In this document: one piece after another, positions 7,788 through 17,028 of the stretch
How positions within the stretch are numbered: the stretch's first letter is position 1
Layout of the letters: each line of letters opens with the position of its first letter
Origin: Vibrio plantisponsor
GTDB taxonomy: Bacteria > Pseudomonadota > Gammaproteobacteria > Enterobacterales > Vibrionaceae
Direction: 5' to 3'
DNA: 64,000 nucleotides
Assembly (NCBI RefSeq): GCF_013041605.1
Contig: NZ_JABEQC010000015.1
Location: 26,435-90,434, forward strand
The notes under the pieces: generated by a model
What the model was told of the DNA's origin: nothing
Database searches by the model: none
Seen by the model: only the letters and a program-made list of their open reading frames with translations
Translations under genes and position numbers: made by a program

Positions 7788-9309
7788 TATTTTATTCGGC
7801 GCGCAGCGTCTGACCATTGAGGACGTTGTTTCAATCGCACAAGGCGCTTCAGCTTCTATTAACTCTTCCGCCGAATTTACTGCGAAGATTGACCGAGGCG
7901 TAGCCTTTTTAGAACGCCTGCTGAAAGAAGAAGGTGTCATTTACGGTGTGACCACAGGTTATGGTGACTCTTGTACTGTCGCGATTCCACCTAATTTGGT
8001 TGAGGAACTGCCTCTGCACCTGACTCGTTTCCATGGATGCGGTTTGGGCGAAGTGCTTACTCACCAACAGTCACGCGCAGTATTGGCAACGCGTTTATGC
8101 TCACTCGCGCAGGGTGTATCTGGTGTATCTCACGATGTATTGAATCAAATCATAAATCTGATTAACCACGATATCGCGCCGCGTATTCCGCAAGAAGGTT
8201 CAGTTGGCGCAAGTGGTGACTTAACACCGCTTTCATACGTAGCCGCGACCTTGATTGGCGAACGTGAAGTGCTCTACAAAGGTGAAGTTCGTTCAACTCA
8301 AGAAGTGTTCGCAAAACTTGGTTTAACACCAATAAAACTTAAGCCAAAAGAAGGCCTAGCGTTAATGAACGGCACTTCAGTGATGACTGCCCTCGCCTGC
8401 TTGGCTTATCGGCGTGCTGAATATCTCGCTCAGCTGTGCACTAAAATTACAGCTCTTGTTTCTATTGGTATGCAAGGCAACGACTTCCATTTTGATGAAG
8501 CTCTGTTTGCGGTGAAGCCTCACCCAGGTCAGCAACAAATTGCGGCTTGGTTAAGAGCCGATCTACAAGCAGAGCGACCGCCTCGCAATAGTGACCGCTT
8601 ACAAGATCGCTACTCACTGCGTTGTGCTCCGCATGTCATTGGTACGGTGCAAGATGCCCTACCTTGGTTGCGCCAGCTTATCGAAAATGAACTAAACAGC
8701 GCCAATGACAACCCGATCATTGATGGTGACAACGAGCGCGTACTGCACGGTGGTCACTTCTATGGCGGTCACATTGCAATGGCGATGGACACACTCAAAA
8801 CCTGCGTTGCAAACCTCGCTGACCTGCTGGATCGTCAAATGGCACAATTGATGGATTACAAGTTCAACAACGGTCTGCCGTTTAACTTAACTGGAGCAGA
8901 AGGCGAACGTAAACCAATCAACCACGGCTTTAAAGCGGTACAAATTGGCATTTCAGCTTGGACAGCAGAAGCATTGAAACACACCATGCCTGCAAGCGTA
9001 TTCTCGCGCTCAACAGAGTGTCACAACCAAGATAAAGTGAGCATGGGTACAATCGCCGCTCGCGACTGCTTACGCGTACTGCAATTGACTGAACAAGTGG
9101 CAGCGGCTTCTCTGCTTGCCTCCGTTCAAGCGATTGAGCTACGCAAGCGCCACAATGAGATCGATGAGCGTCATATGAGCGCCAGCGTGAATCAAATCAT
9201 TGTTAATGTTCAGCAGGACTTTAAATTTGTGGTAGAAGATCGCCCGTTAGAAGCCGAGCTGCGTTTGTGTATTGAACGCATTCAAACCCAGCACTGGAAG
9301 CTTTACTAG
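7765..9309 (+). CDS. MIO-dependent aromatic amino acid ammonia-lyase (HAL/PAL/TAL family)
   Basis: 514 residues, full length for the family. It shows YGVTTGYG with the catalytic Tyr (about residue 60), the Ala-Ser-Gly triad that cyclises to the MIO electrophile (149-151, in GASGDLTPLS), SLRCAPHVIG, and NSANDNPIID. The enzyme removes ammonia from histidine, phenylalanine or tyrosine. Inside an APE operon, formation of cinnamate or 4-coumarate as the aryl starter is far more likely than histidine catabolism, and no hut genes are nearby. The selectivity loop reads RFHGCGLG (88-95), whose Phe-His pair fits neither textbook TAL (His-Leu) nor HAL (Ser-His) exactly. The substrate therefore remains open. 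Confidence 0.9.
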   Translation: MTKTNDNNILFGAQRLTIEDVVSIAQGASASINSSAEFTAKIDRGVAFLERLLKEEGVIYGVTTGYGDSCTVAIPPNLVEELPLHLTRFHGCGLGEVLTHQQSRAVLATRLCSLAQGVSGVSHDVLNQIINLINHDIAPRIPQEGSVGASGDLTPLSYVAATLIGEREVLYKGEVRSTQEVFAKLGLTPIKLKPKEGLALMNGTSVMTALACLAYRRAEYLAQLCTKITALVSIGMQGNDFHFDEALFAVKPHPGQQQIAAWLRADLQAERPPRNSDRLQDRYSLRCAPHVIGTVQDALPWLRQLIENELNSANDNPIIDGDNERVLHGGHFYGGHIAMAMDTLKTCVANLADLLDRQMAQLMDYKFNNGLPFNLTGAEGERKPINHGFKAVQIGISAWTAEALKHTMPASVFSRSTECHNQDKVSMGTIAARDCLRVLQLTEQVAAASLLASVQAIELRKRHNEIDERHMSASVNQIIVNVQQDFKFVVEDRPLEAELRLCIERIQTQHWKLY

Positions 9310-9317
9310 GAGTGACA

Positions 9318-9764
9318 ATGGAGAACATTCATTTCCCATTAGAAACCGAAGTGACAGTAACGACTTCGTTTCAAGATGCCGATCCTATGGGTGTGATTTA
9401 TCACGGTAACTACTTCCGCTACTTTGAAGAAGCGCGTCGTGTATTACTGGATAAAATCGCTTACGGTTACATTGCGATGAGTGAATCAGGCCACATGTGG
9501 CCTGTTATTGATACTCGCGTGAAATATGTCAAAGCGATTCCGTTTAACCATGAAATCCGCATCAGCGCCAAATTGACCGAATGGGAAAACCGCCTGCGTA
9601 TTGATTACGTCATTTTCGATGCAAAAACAGGTCAACGAATGTGTAAGGCACATACCACTCAGGTAGCGGTCAGCATTGCAGAGCAGGAAATGTGTTTTGT
9701 CTCGCCAAAACTGTTTTTGGATAAAGTTGAACATTGGCATCAAACCGGAGAGTGTTTGCAATGA
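9318..9764 (+). CDS. Acyl-CoA/acyl-ACP thioesterase, YbgC/4-hydroxybenzoyl-CoA thioesterase-like
   Basis: 148 residues from the ATG at 9318. I chose this start because AGGAG at 9308-9312 lies five bases upstream; an in-frame GTG at 9312 is inside that site. It is a single hotdog domain with the DADPMGVIYHGNYFRYFEEARR signature, where the Asp after the first strand is the catalytic residue of the 4HBT family. It could release the finished polyene, edit wrongly primed ACP, or hydrolyse stalled intermediates. It shares an ATGA with the next gene. By gene order it corresponds to ApeK. Confidence 0.85.
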   Translation: MENIHFPLETEVTVTTSFQDADPMGVIYHGNYFRYFEEARRVLLDKIAYGYIAMSESGHMWPVIDTRVKYVKAIPFNHEIRISAKLTEWENRLRIDYVIFDAKTGQRMCKAHTTQVAVSIAEQEMCFVSPKLFLDKVEHWHQTGECLQ

Positions 9765-10387
9765 TTAAGGTGTTTAAAAGCTTCATCATGTCTGTTTGTC
9801 TAGGCTTTATGGCTACAACTAGCGTGTTAGCGCAAGTGACGGATTTGACCTCGTTGCAAGCTCAGCTTCAGCAGTCTCCGATTGTTCGTGGTGATTTTGC
9901 TCAAAGCCGCACCTTAGCCATGTTTGAACAACCTTTAGTATCAGAAGGCTCATTTCTGCTTGAAAGACAACACGGGTTACTGTGGCAGCAAAACACTCCG
10001 TTTCCTGTCAACTTGGTTTTAACACAGGACAAGTTACGCCAAACTTTCGCCAACCAACCCGCTCAAGTCATTACGGCCAAAGAAAACCCGATGGCGTTTT
10101 ACTTCAGCAAAATCTTTTTGTCCGTTTTCCATGGCGATACAGAACAACTTCAGAGTCAGTTTGATCTGCAGTTTTCACCTCAGAATGAACACTGGCAGTT
10201 AGTTCTGAAACCAAAAGAAGCACCGCTGAATGCAGTGTTCAAATCGATCGTTTTGCAAGGCAATCAAGATATTGATTCATTGGTTTTAGAAGAAGTAAGA
10301 GGCGACAAAACGGAAATCACCTTCACTAATCAAACGCACCAACCTGAGAGTTTAACGGATGCTGAACAAGCTCAGTTCCAGTTTTAA
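9761..10387 (+). CDS. LolA-like periplasmic outer-membrane lipoprotein carrier protein
   Basis: 208 residues from the ATG at 9761, which overlaps the upstream stop as ATGA. A cleavable signal peptide is clear: MIKVFKSF, a hydrophobic core, then SVLAQ with cleavage at about 25. The mature protein has the LolA-type beta-rich layout with FAQSRTLAMF and GLLWQQNTPFP, matching LolA-like proteins found in APE clusters. Together with the MMPL exporter and the DUF3261 lipoprotein that follow, it probably ferries the lipid-linked polyene through the periplasm to the outer membrane. It is not the housekeeping lolA, judging from its context. Confidence 0.8.
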   Translation: MIKVFKSFIMSVCLGFMATTSVLAQVTDLTSLQAQLQQSPIVRGDFAQSRTLAMFEQPLVSEGSFLLERQHGLLWQQNTPFPVNLVLTQDKLRQTFANQPAQVITAKENPMAFYFSKIFLSVFHGDTEQLQSQFDLQFSPQNEHWQLVLKPKEAPLNAVFKSIVLQGNQDIDSLVLEEVRGDKTEITFTNQTHQPESLTDAEQAQFQF

Positions 10388-12683
10388 TCATTCCAAGCTG
10401 GCGATAATCTGGCTTGTTTTGGTGATACTAAGCTGCGCCCTACTGTTGAAACAGTGGGGCTTTAGCTCATCTGTACCCATTGAAACGGACATCATGAAGC
10501 TGCTTCCTCAAAGCCGCCAAGATCCGTTGGCTCAAGTGGCGTTTGATAGAGTCACCAGTAGTGTTAGTGACAAGGTGGTGTTTGTCCTTAAAGGCCGTAA
10601 CGATCAGCAACTGTTTGCTGCTGCTGAAAGTTTACAAGATTCACTCTCAAGCCTGAGCGAATTTTCCCAAGTTTCCGGCAAAATTGATCAACAAAAGCAA
10701 AACGCTTGGAGCCGTTACTACTTCTCCCATCGTTTTCAGTTTTTAACCGACGAGCAGCGAACTCGTCTTGAACTCGCTCCAGAACAGCAAGTTCAGAAAG
10801 TGATTCAGACCATTTATAACCCTTTTTCCGGCGTTACCGGTTCAGAACTAAGCAGTGATCCGTTTTTGCTGTTTCGTGATTACTTAAGTCACTTAAACCA
10901 GCTGACAACGCAATTTCAGATCCAGCAAGGTTTCCTCACGACGCAATTTCAAAACGATACTTATGTGTTGATAACAGCGACGTTGGCAGATTCACCCTAC
11001 AGTATGTCTGCACAGCAAGTTGTGCCCAAATTGAAGAGCTTGGAGCAGACGCTAAAAGCACAATACGATGTGGATAGCGCACACACCGGCGTGTTGTTTT
11101 ATGCCGACTTTGGCACTCAAAGTGCGAAATCGGAAATCAGCACCATTGGTTTGTTCTCCCTACTCGGCGTTGTCGTCATTGTCCTGTTTGTCTTTCGCAG
11201 TGCTGCACCTCTGTTATTGGCACTGCTTTCCATCAGCGTTGGGCTTTTAGTTGCACTTGTTGCGACCACCGCCATCTTCGGCAAAGTGCATCTGTTCAGT
11301 TTGGTATTTGGCGCAAGCTTGATCGGTGTTTCTATCGACTACGCGTTTCACTATCTGACTGACCGCCTTGCGGCACAAGACAAATGGGATAGCATCCAAG
11401 GGCTGAAACATATCTTCACTGCGATTACTCTTGGTTTGATTACCAGCTTAATTGGCTACTTAGGTTTATTAGTTGCGCCATTTCCCGGTTTACAGCAACT
11501 GGCGCTATTCTCAGCCATCGGTTTAATTGCGGCCTACGCTACTGTTGTCGCTTGGTATCCCATCCTTGCACGCAAATCGACAGCAAATCGTCCGTTACCC
11601 GGCGAAATATTATGGCGTAGGTGGTTAGCAAAATGGCAAAAACGCAGTGTCAGAACTTCTCTACCTCTGGCGTTACTGATTTTCAGTGCCGTTCAATTAA
11701 CGCAAGTGAACTACGACGATGACATTCGTCAGCTTCAAGCCATGCCTAAGGAACTTAAGCAGCAGGAAGAGTTAATTAATCAAGTCTCTGGTGTGAAATC
11801 GTCACAGCAGATGTTGGTGGTGCGCGCAGAGAGCGATGAACAGCTAGTGACAAAACTTGAACAGCTAGACCGCACACTTACGCAGTGGAAGCAGCAGCAA
11901 ATAATCAGCGGCTATCAAAGTCTCAGTCAGTATCTACCCTCAATTGCGAGACAAGAATCCGACTATCAACTGGTGAGCAACCTCTATCAGAATTATGGTC
12001 CCTCACTTTCTGAGTCTTTAAAGTTGTCAGCTCAACCTACGCTGAGTGAACCCATGATTCCGGTCAGTTTATCGGACTACCTCAATCAAAGCGTTTCGGA
12101 ACCCATTCAGTTCCTTTATCTGGGTAGAATTGAGGATAGCGTCGCTTCTGTCGTCATGCTTAGAGATGTGAGTAACGCTACTGAAATCATCGCTTTTAAC
12201 AGCCAACGGGCTGACATCAGTTACTTGGATAAAGCAGGCGAAATCTCCGCCTTGTTTGGAGAATACAGAACCAAAGTGATGGAGCTGTTAGCTGCAGCGT
12301 TGATCGGTATATCTTTGCTACTGGCTAAGCGTTATGGTGTCGCTCATACAATACGAATTGTCTTCCCATGCGTGGTTGCCTGCTTAGTCGGCATTGCAGT
12401 TACCACATTAACCGGTTCAACACTCAACTTGTTTAACCTGTTGGCCTTGGTGCTCGTTGTCGGGATTGGTATTGACTACACGCTGTTTTTTGCCGAACAG
12501 GCACAAAGCCGGAGCACTTTATTGGCGATTACTCTGTCGGCGATGACCACCCTATTGTCATTTGGCTTGCTGTCACTGAGTGAAACTCACGCCATTCACA
12601 GTTTCGGCTTAACGACATTAAGCGGTATTTTCGTCGCCTGGCTGCTTTCACCATTAGCGATTAAGAGGCAAACAAATCAATGA
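10359..12683 (+). CDS. MMPL/RND-family exporter of the aryl polyene cluster
   Basis: 774 residues. An N-terminal membrane anchor (about 15-32) is followed by a large periplasmic loop, then a block of five to six hydrophobic helices (about 255-425). A second periplasmic loop and a second helix block (about 640-765) follow. This is the duplicated RND/MMPL fold. GASLIGVSIDYAFHYLTD and VGIGIDYTLFFAEQ are the conserved TM4-type segments of the two halves, each with the Asp expected for proton coupling. It overlaps the LolA-like gene by 29 bp and the lipoprotein gene by 4 bp. Export of the polyene lipid across or out of the inner membrane is the expected role. Confidence 0.85.
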   Translation: MLNKLSSSFNHSKLAIIWLVLVILSCALLLKQWGFSSSVPIETDIMKLLPQSRQDPLAQVAFDRVTSSVSDKVVFVLKGRNDQQLFAAAESLQDSLSSLSEFSQVSGKIDQQKQNAWSRYYFSHRFQFLTDEQRTRLELAPEQQVQKVIQTIYNPFSGVTGSELSSDPFLLFRDYLSHLNQLTTQFQIQQGFLTTQFQNDTYVLITATLADSPYSMSAQQVVPKLKSLEQTLKAQYDVDSAHTGVLFYADFGTQSAKSEISTIGLFSLLGVVVIVLFVFRSAAPLLLALLSISVGLLVALVATTAIFGKVHLFSLVFGASLIGVSIDYAFHYLTDRLAAQDKWDSIQGLKHIFTAITLGLITSLIGYLGLLVAPFPGLQQLALFSAIGLIAAYATVVAWYPILARKSTANRPLPGEILWRRWLAKWQKRSVRTSLPLALLIFSAVQLTQVNYDDDIRQLQAMPKELKQQEELINQVSGVKSSQQMLVVRAESDEQLVTKLEQLDRTLTQWKQQQIISGYQSLSQYLPSIARQESDYQLVSNLYQNYGPSLSESLKLSAQPTLSEPMIPVSLSDYLNQSVSEPIQFLYLGRIEDSVASVVMLRDVSNATEIIAFNSQRADISYLDKAGEISALFGEYRTKVMELLAAALIGISLLLAKRYGVAHTIRIVFPCVVACLVGIAVTTLTGSTLNLFNLLALVLVVGIGIDYTLFFAEQAQSRSTLLAITLSAMTTLLSFGLLSLSETHAIHSFGLTTLSGIFVAWLLSPLAIKRQTNQ

Positions 12684-13294
12684 AATGGCTAACCACACTC
12701 TTTGCTTGCCTATGGCTCAGTGGCTGTAGCTTGCAGCCTCAATCCTCTTCAACACAAGTGGAAATCGGTCAAGATGTTTGGGTAGAGCTGCCTTTACCCA
12801 ATAAGCTGGAACAATCTCTTAGCGCGACACAATTGATATCCGCACAGTGGCAAGATGAGCAAGGCAATACGCAAACTCAACAGTTACCAGTGCAGTTACT
12901 AATTGATGACCAGCATATCGTGCTAGCGGGATTTTCTTCATGGGGAACTCGATTGCTGTCATTAGATTATGATGGTGAAAATATTTCCACCCAAGTGTTA
13001 AGCGGCCTAGAAAATACCCTTCCGAAACCGGAACAAGTGTTATTTAATCTGATGATCACCCTATGGCCTCGAAGTGCTTGGGAAGCACCTTTAAATAAGG
13101 TAAGGTGGTCAATCATTGATGACCCGCATCAACGCGTTATAAAGAACGAAGCTGGAGAGCCCGTACTGATCATTAGCTATGCTGGAAAAACACCACTTGA
13201 TGGTGATATTCAGTTTTTAAATAAGCCATTGAACTATGCGATCACGATCCAGACATTAAGTCATCAAGCTAAATTAACAACCTCAGAACAGTAG
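12680..13294 (+). CDS. DUF3261-type lipoprotein of the aryl polyene cluster
   Basis: 204 residues with a lipoprotein signal, MKWLTTLFACLWLSGCS, where the lipobox LSGC puts the lipidated Cys at residue 16. The mature part is beta-rich and resembles DUF3261 proteins, with LAGFSSWGTRLLSLDYDG in the middle and a final YAITIQTLS segment. The start overlaps the exporter stop (ATGA). It is separated by only 10 bp from the first ketosynthase gene. A LolB-like receptor role at the outer membrane would complete the LolA-like/MMPL export set. That is inference from gene order, not from a motif. Confidence 0.78.
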   Translation: MKWLTTLFACLWLSGCSLQPQSSSTQVEIGQDVWVELPLPNKLEQSLSATQLISAQWQDEQGNTQTQQLPVQLLIDDQHIVLAGFSSWGTRLLSLDYDGENISTQVLSGLENTLPKPEQVLFNLMITLWPRSAWEAPLNKVRWSIIDDPHQRVIKNEAGEPVLIISYAGKTPLDGDIQFLNKPLNYAITIQTLSHQAKLTTSEQ

Positions 13295-13304
13295 AAAAAC
13301 CTAG

Positions 13305-14492
13305 ATGAATTCTTCAACTTCATTTCCAGTGTTTATTCATGATTGTGGTTTTCACTCTGCGCTAGGGAGTGAAGCGGTCGCTATTCACCAAGCGCTACAA
13401 TCTGGGCAGTCAAAAGGCATGCTCATAGACAATGAGATTCTCAATACTCACACGTCCACAGTGATTGGGCGAGTTACTGAGGCGCTTCCACCAATTCCTC
13501 AGCCATTGTCACTGTATTCAACACGCAATAATCAGCTCGCTTTGTCTGCGCTTTTGCAGATCAAAACCAGCGTTAAAGATGCTATTGAGCAATACGGTGC
13601 AGATCGAATTGCCGTCATTGTCGGCACCAGTACCTCTGGTATTTCCGATGGTGAAGTAGCCTATGCGGAAAAAATCAACCAAGGCGCATTCCCAGAAGAC
13701 TATCACTACACCAAACAAGAGCTGGGTGACAGTGCGAATTTCGTGGCGGATTACTTCAACATCACCGGTCCTTGTTACACCATTTCAACCGCTTGTTCTT
13801 CCAGTGGCCGTGTTTTTATCAGTGCAAAACGTATGCTTCAAGCAGGCATCGTCGATGCTGTTGTGGTCGGTGGTGTCGATTCCATTTGTAAACTGACACT
13901 GAACGGGTTCAACGGCTTAGAAGCACTTTCGAATCAGCTTTGCCAGCCGTTTAGCGCAGACCGTTCAGGCATTAATATTGGTGAATCAGCCGCATTTATG
14001 TTGTTGAGCGCCAAACCAAGCCATATCGCTTTGTTGGGTGCAGGTGACAGCTCTGATGCACACCATATTTCCGCCCCTCACCCAGAAGGTAACGGAGCAG
14101 AACAAGCCATGCGCGCAGCACTTGAAGATGCAGGCCTTACGCCAAAAGATATCGGTTATATCAATGCTCATGGCACAGCAACCCCACTGAATGACAGTAT
14201 GGAAAGCAAAGCCATCTATCGAGTATTTGGCGATAGTGTACCTGTTAGCTCAACCAAGCCTTTAACGGGTCACACCCTTGGCGCTGCAAGTGCGACTGAA
14301 GCCGCTATCGCTTGGCACATTTTGCATCATCAATTACCGCTTCCTATGCAGCGTTGTGTCAACAAAGCAGACGACATTGAAATTGCACTGGTAGAAAGCG
14401 AACAATATCTGGGCGGAAAAGCCATTCTCAGTAACTCTTTTGCTTTTGGTGGCAACAACATCAGCTTAATTTTTGGATATTCCCATGACTGA
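13305..14492 (+). CDS. apeO: Beta-ketoacyl-ACP synthase (ApeO-like)
   Basis: 395 residues, a full thiolase-fold ketosynthase with the complete decarboxylating triad: Cys164 (STACSSSG), His289 (NAHGTATPLND) and His323 (TGHTLGAA). This is the catalytic member expected to pair with the triad-less chain-length-factor-like protein at 1725, as ApeO pairs with ApeC in E. coli. It would add malonyl-derived C2 units during polyene elongation. Its 3' end overlaps the dehydratase start by 8 bp. The operon also encodes a second full ketosynthase at 15668, and the two differ clearly in sequence. Confidence 0.9.
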   Translation: MNSSTSFPVFIHDCGFHSALGSEAVAIHQALQSGQSKGMLIDNEILNTHTSTVIGRVTEALPPIPQPLSLYSTRNNQLALSALLQIKTSVKDAIEQYGADRIAVIVGTSTSGISDGEVAYAEKINQGAFPEDYHYTKQELGDSANFVADYFNITGPCYTISTACSSSGRVFISAKRMLQAGIVDAVVVGGVDSICKLTLNGFNGLEALSNQLCQPFSADRSGINIGESAAFMLLSAKPSHIALLGAGDSSDAHHISAPHPEGNGAEQAMRAALEDAGLTPKDIGYINAHGTATPLNDSMESKAIYRVFGDSVPVSSTKPLTGHTLGAASATEAAIAWHILHHQLPLPMQRCVNKADDIEIALVESEQYLGGKAILSNSFAFGGNNISLIFGYSHD

Positions 14493-14949
14493 ACTACCTG
14501 CAATCGCAACACTGTTACCTCATGATAATCCAATGATTCTGGTTGACCGCGCTTTGTCTATCGGGGAGAAATCCATCCATAGCCAGGTGGATATTGATAA
14601 ACATCTTATGTTCTTCAATGCCGAAACCAATACAGTACCGGCTTATGTAGGCATTGAGTTTATGGCGCAATCCATCGCGGCTTGGTCTGGCTATCAAGCA
14701 TTACAAAAAGGCCAACAACCACCTATCGGATTTTTATTAGGCAGCCGTCGCTACACCACTGAGATTGACCAATTCACTCAGGGTCAGACACTGGATATCT
14801 TCGCTGAACAAGTGATGGAAGATAACGGAATGGCTGTTTTCTCCGGCCGTATAGAATACCAAGGGAATACAATTGCTCAGTGCCAACTGAACGTTTATGT
14901 TCCTACACAAGAAAAATTACAAGAAATGAAAATTAGGAGTCATGTATGA
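14485..14949 (+). CDS. apeP: Hotdog-fold 3-hydroxyacyl-ACP dehydratase subunit (ApeP-like)
   Basis: 154 residues from the ATG at 14485; an in-frame TTG at 14473 is less likely. It is a hotdog protein of the COG4706 type, with LLPHDNPMILVDRALS near the start, VGIEFMAQSIAAWSGYQA in the central helix, and LGSRRYTTEIDQF. In E. coli this subunit forms a heterocomplex with ApeI, which is encoded here at 5714. It lies between ketosynthase and ketoreductase with overlaps on both sides (8 bp and 4 bp), so stoichiometric synthesis is likely. Confidence 0.85.
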   Translation: MTELPAIATLLPHDNPMILVDRALSIGEKSIHSQVDIDKHLMFFNAETNTVPAYVGIEFMAQSIAAWSGYQALQKGQQPPIGFLLGSRRYTTEIDQFTQGQTLDIFAEQVMEDNGMAVFSGRIEYQGNTIAQCQLNVYVPTQEKLQEMKIRSHV

Positions 14950-15671
14950 CCCGACAAGTTCTCGTCACTGGTGCCAGTAAGGGAATAGGCAAAGCAATTG
15001 CTGTTGCGCTAGGTAAAGATGGCTTCAACGTCGTCGTTCATTACATGGGAGACCAGAATGGTGCCCAAGCAACACTTGATACCATTGTTGAAAACGGCGG
15101 TTCAGGCCGATTGATCAGATTTGATATTAGTAATCGTGCAGAGTGCCGAAGCCAGATTGAAGCCGACATTGCACAACACGGCGCTTACTACGGCGTTGTC
15201 AACAATGCGGGTATCACTCGTGATACAGCTTTCCCTGCTATGACAGAAGAAGAGTGGGACGGCGTTATCCATACCAACCTCGACAGCTTCTACAATGTGC
15301 TTCATCCTTGTGTGATGCCTATGGTTCAACTTCGTAAAGGCGGACGCATTGTTACTTTAGCGTCAGTCTCCGGCATTGCGGGCAACCGTGGCCAAACCAA
15401 CTACAGCGCAGCAAAAGCCGGTGTGATTGGTGCAACAAAATCACTGGCATTAGAGCTGGCAAAACGCAAAATCACCGTAAACTGTGTTGCTCCGGGTTTA
15501 ATTGATACCGGCATGGTTGATGAACACGTCAAAGAACATGCACTTCCGCTTGTACCACTGCGTCGCATGGGTGACCCAGAAGAAGTGGCAGGTCTGGTTA
15601 GTTATTTAATGTCTGATATCGCTGGATATGTCACTCGCCAAGTTATTTCTGTAAACGGAGGTCTCGTATGA
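14946..15671 (+). CDS. apeQ: 3-oxoacyl-ACP reductase, FabG family (ApeQ-like)
   Basis: 241 residues, a classical short-chain dehydrogenase: cofactor loop TGASKGIG (8-15), NNAG (86-89), active-site Asn111, Ser in LASVSG (140-142), Tyr153 and Lys157 (YSAAK), and a C-terminal YVTRQVISVNGGL. It reduces 3-ketoacyl-ACP to 3-hydroxyacyl-ACP with NADPH in each polyene cycle. AGGAG at 14935 sits six bases before the ATG, and the start overlaps the upstream stop as ATGA. The 3' end in turn contains the strong GGAGG ribosome site of the following ketosynthase. Confidence 0.92.
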   Translation: MTRQVLVTGASKGIGKAIAVALGKDGFNVVVHYMGDQNGAQATLDTIVENGGSGRLIRFDISNRAECRSQIEADIAQHGAYYGVVNNAGITRDTAFPAMTEEEWDGVIHTNLDSFYNVLHPCVMPMVQLRKGGRIVTLASVSGIAGNRGQTNYSAAKAGVIGATKSLALELAKRKITVNCVAPGLIDTGMVDEHVKEHALPLVPLRRMGDPEEVAGLVSYLMSDIAGYVTRQVISVNGGLV

Positions 15672-16897
15672 ATCGCAGAGTTGTTGTAACCGGTATGTCC
15701 GGTGTGACGGCGTTCGGTAACAACTGGGAAAGTATCGAACCTCGTTTGCGCGCTTGTGAAAACGCCACCCAGTACATGCCTTCTTATGAACAATATGACG
15801 GACTGAACACAAAACTGGCGGCACCGATCACTGATTTTGAATTACCGAAACACTACAAGCGCAAGCAAGTACGTGGTATGGGGCGCGTTTCTATGCTAGC
15901 AACCGTTGCCACAGAGAATGCACTGATTCAATCAGGCTTAATTGGTAACGAAGTGCTTACTAACGGTCAAACCGGTATTGCCTACGGCTCCTCAACGGGC
16001 AGTACTGATGCAGTGGGTGCGTTTGGTGTGATGCTAAATGAGAAAACCACCAGAGCGATTACCGCAACAACTTATGTGCAAATGATGCCGCACACCACAG
16101 CCGTCAACGTAGGTCTGTTTTTCGGCCTTCGTGGTCGTGTAATTCCGACCAGCAGTGCTTGTACTTCTGGAAGCCAAGCCATTGGTTATGCGTATGAAGC
16201 GATTAAGCACGGATACCAGACCGTTATGGTCGCTGGCGGTGGTGAAGAACTTTGCCCTACCGAATCAGCGGTATTCGATACCCTATTCGCAACCAGTTTG
16301 AAAAACGATGCTCCGAAAACCACACCTAGCCCATACGATAGAAATCGTGACGGTCTGGTGATTGGCGAAGGTGCGGGCACGCTAGTTTTAGAAGAGTATG
16401 AACACGCCAAAGCTCGTGGTGCCAAAATCTACGCAGAAATCGTTGGCTTTGCCAGCAACTGCGATGCGGCTCATGTTACGCAGCCTCAAATGGAAACCAT
16501 GCAGATTTGTATGGAGCTAGCACTGAAAGACGCGAACCTTTCTCCGGATAAAATTGGTTATGTATCTGCTCATGGCACAGCAACCGATCGCGGTGATATT
16601 GCAGAGAGCAACGCAACCGAGAAAGCGGTAGGAAGAGTGCCAATCAGTTCCCTAAAGAGCTACTTCGGTCATACGTTAGGTGCATGTGGTGCTGTGGAAG
16701 CTTGGTTGGGCCTAGAGATGATGCATACCGGTTGGTTTAACCCGACACTTAACCTTAATAACCTTGACCCTGAGTGTGGCGATCTTGATTACATCACTGG
16801 CTCGGGTCGTGAAATGCAAATCGACTACCTGATGAGCAACAACTTCGCTTTCGGTGGTATTAATACCTCGATTATCTTCAAACGAGTTGCCGACTAA
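15668..16897 (+). CDS. apeR: Beta-ketoacyl-ACP synthase II-like (ApeR-like)
   Basis: 409 residues, a FabF-type ketosynthase with all catalytic residues: Cys165 (SSACTSGSQ), His302 (SAHGTATDRGD) and His335 (FGHTLGACG). In the described E. coli pathway ApeR is a stand-alone homodimer that works with ApeE-bound substrates, whereas ApeO needs its partner. It is the last gene of the operon. GGAGG at 15657-15661 gives a strong ribosome site, and a clear intrinsic terminator follows 38 bp after the stop. Confidence 0.9.
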   Translation: MNRRVVVTGMSGVTAFGNNWESIEPRLRACENATQYMPSYEQYDGLNTKLAAPITDFELPKHYKRKQVRGMGRVSMLATVATENALIQSGLIGNEVLTNGQTGIAYGSSTGSTDAVGAFGVMLNEKTTRAITATTYVQMMPHTTAVNVGLFFGLRGRVIPTSSACTSGSQAIGYAYEAIKHGYQTVMVAGGGEELCPTESAVFDTLFATSLKNDAPKTTPSPYDRNRDGLVIGEGAGTLVLEEYEHAKARGAKIYAEIVGFASNCDAAHVTQPQMETMQICMELALKDANLSPDKIGYVSAHGTATDRGDIAESNATEKAVGRVPISSLKSYFGHTLGACGAVEAWLGLEMMHTGWFNPTLNLNNLDPECGDLDYITGSGREMQIDYLMSNNFAFGGINTSIIFKRVAD

Positions 16898-16934
16898 ACG
16901 TCAGCCATCTTTTTAAGCTTCAGTAGTATGTTTT

Positions 16935-16972
16935 AAAGCCGTCCTTGTTTCTCACATAAGGGCGGCTTTTTT
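16935..16972 (+). terminator. Intrinsic terminator of the aryl polyene operon
   Basis: Stem AAAGCCGTCCTT (16935-16946) pairs with AAGGGCGGCTTT (16958-16969), 12 pairs with one G-U, followed by a run of T to 16972. It ends the long plus-strand operon. Confidence 0.9.
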
Positions 16973-17028
16973 GTCTCCACCTCTATACTTCAATAAAAAT
17001 TGTTAACGGGATTGGATAATTAAATCAA

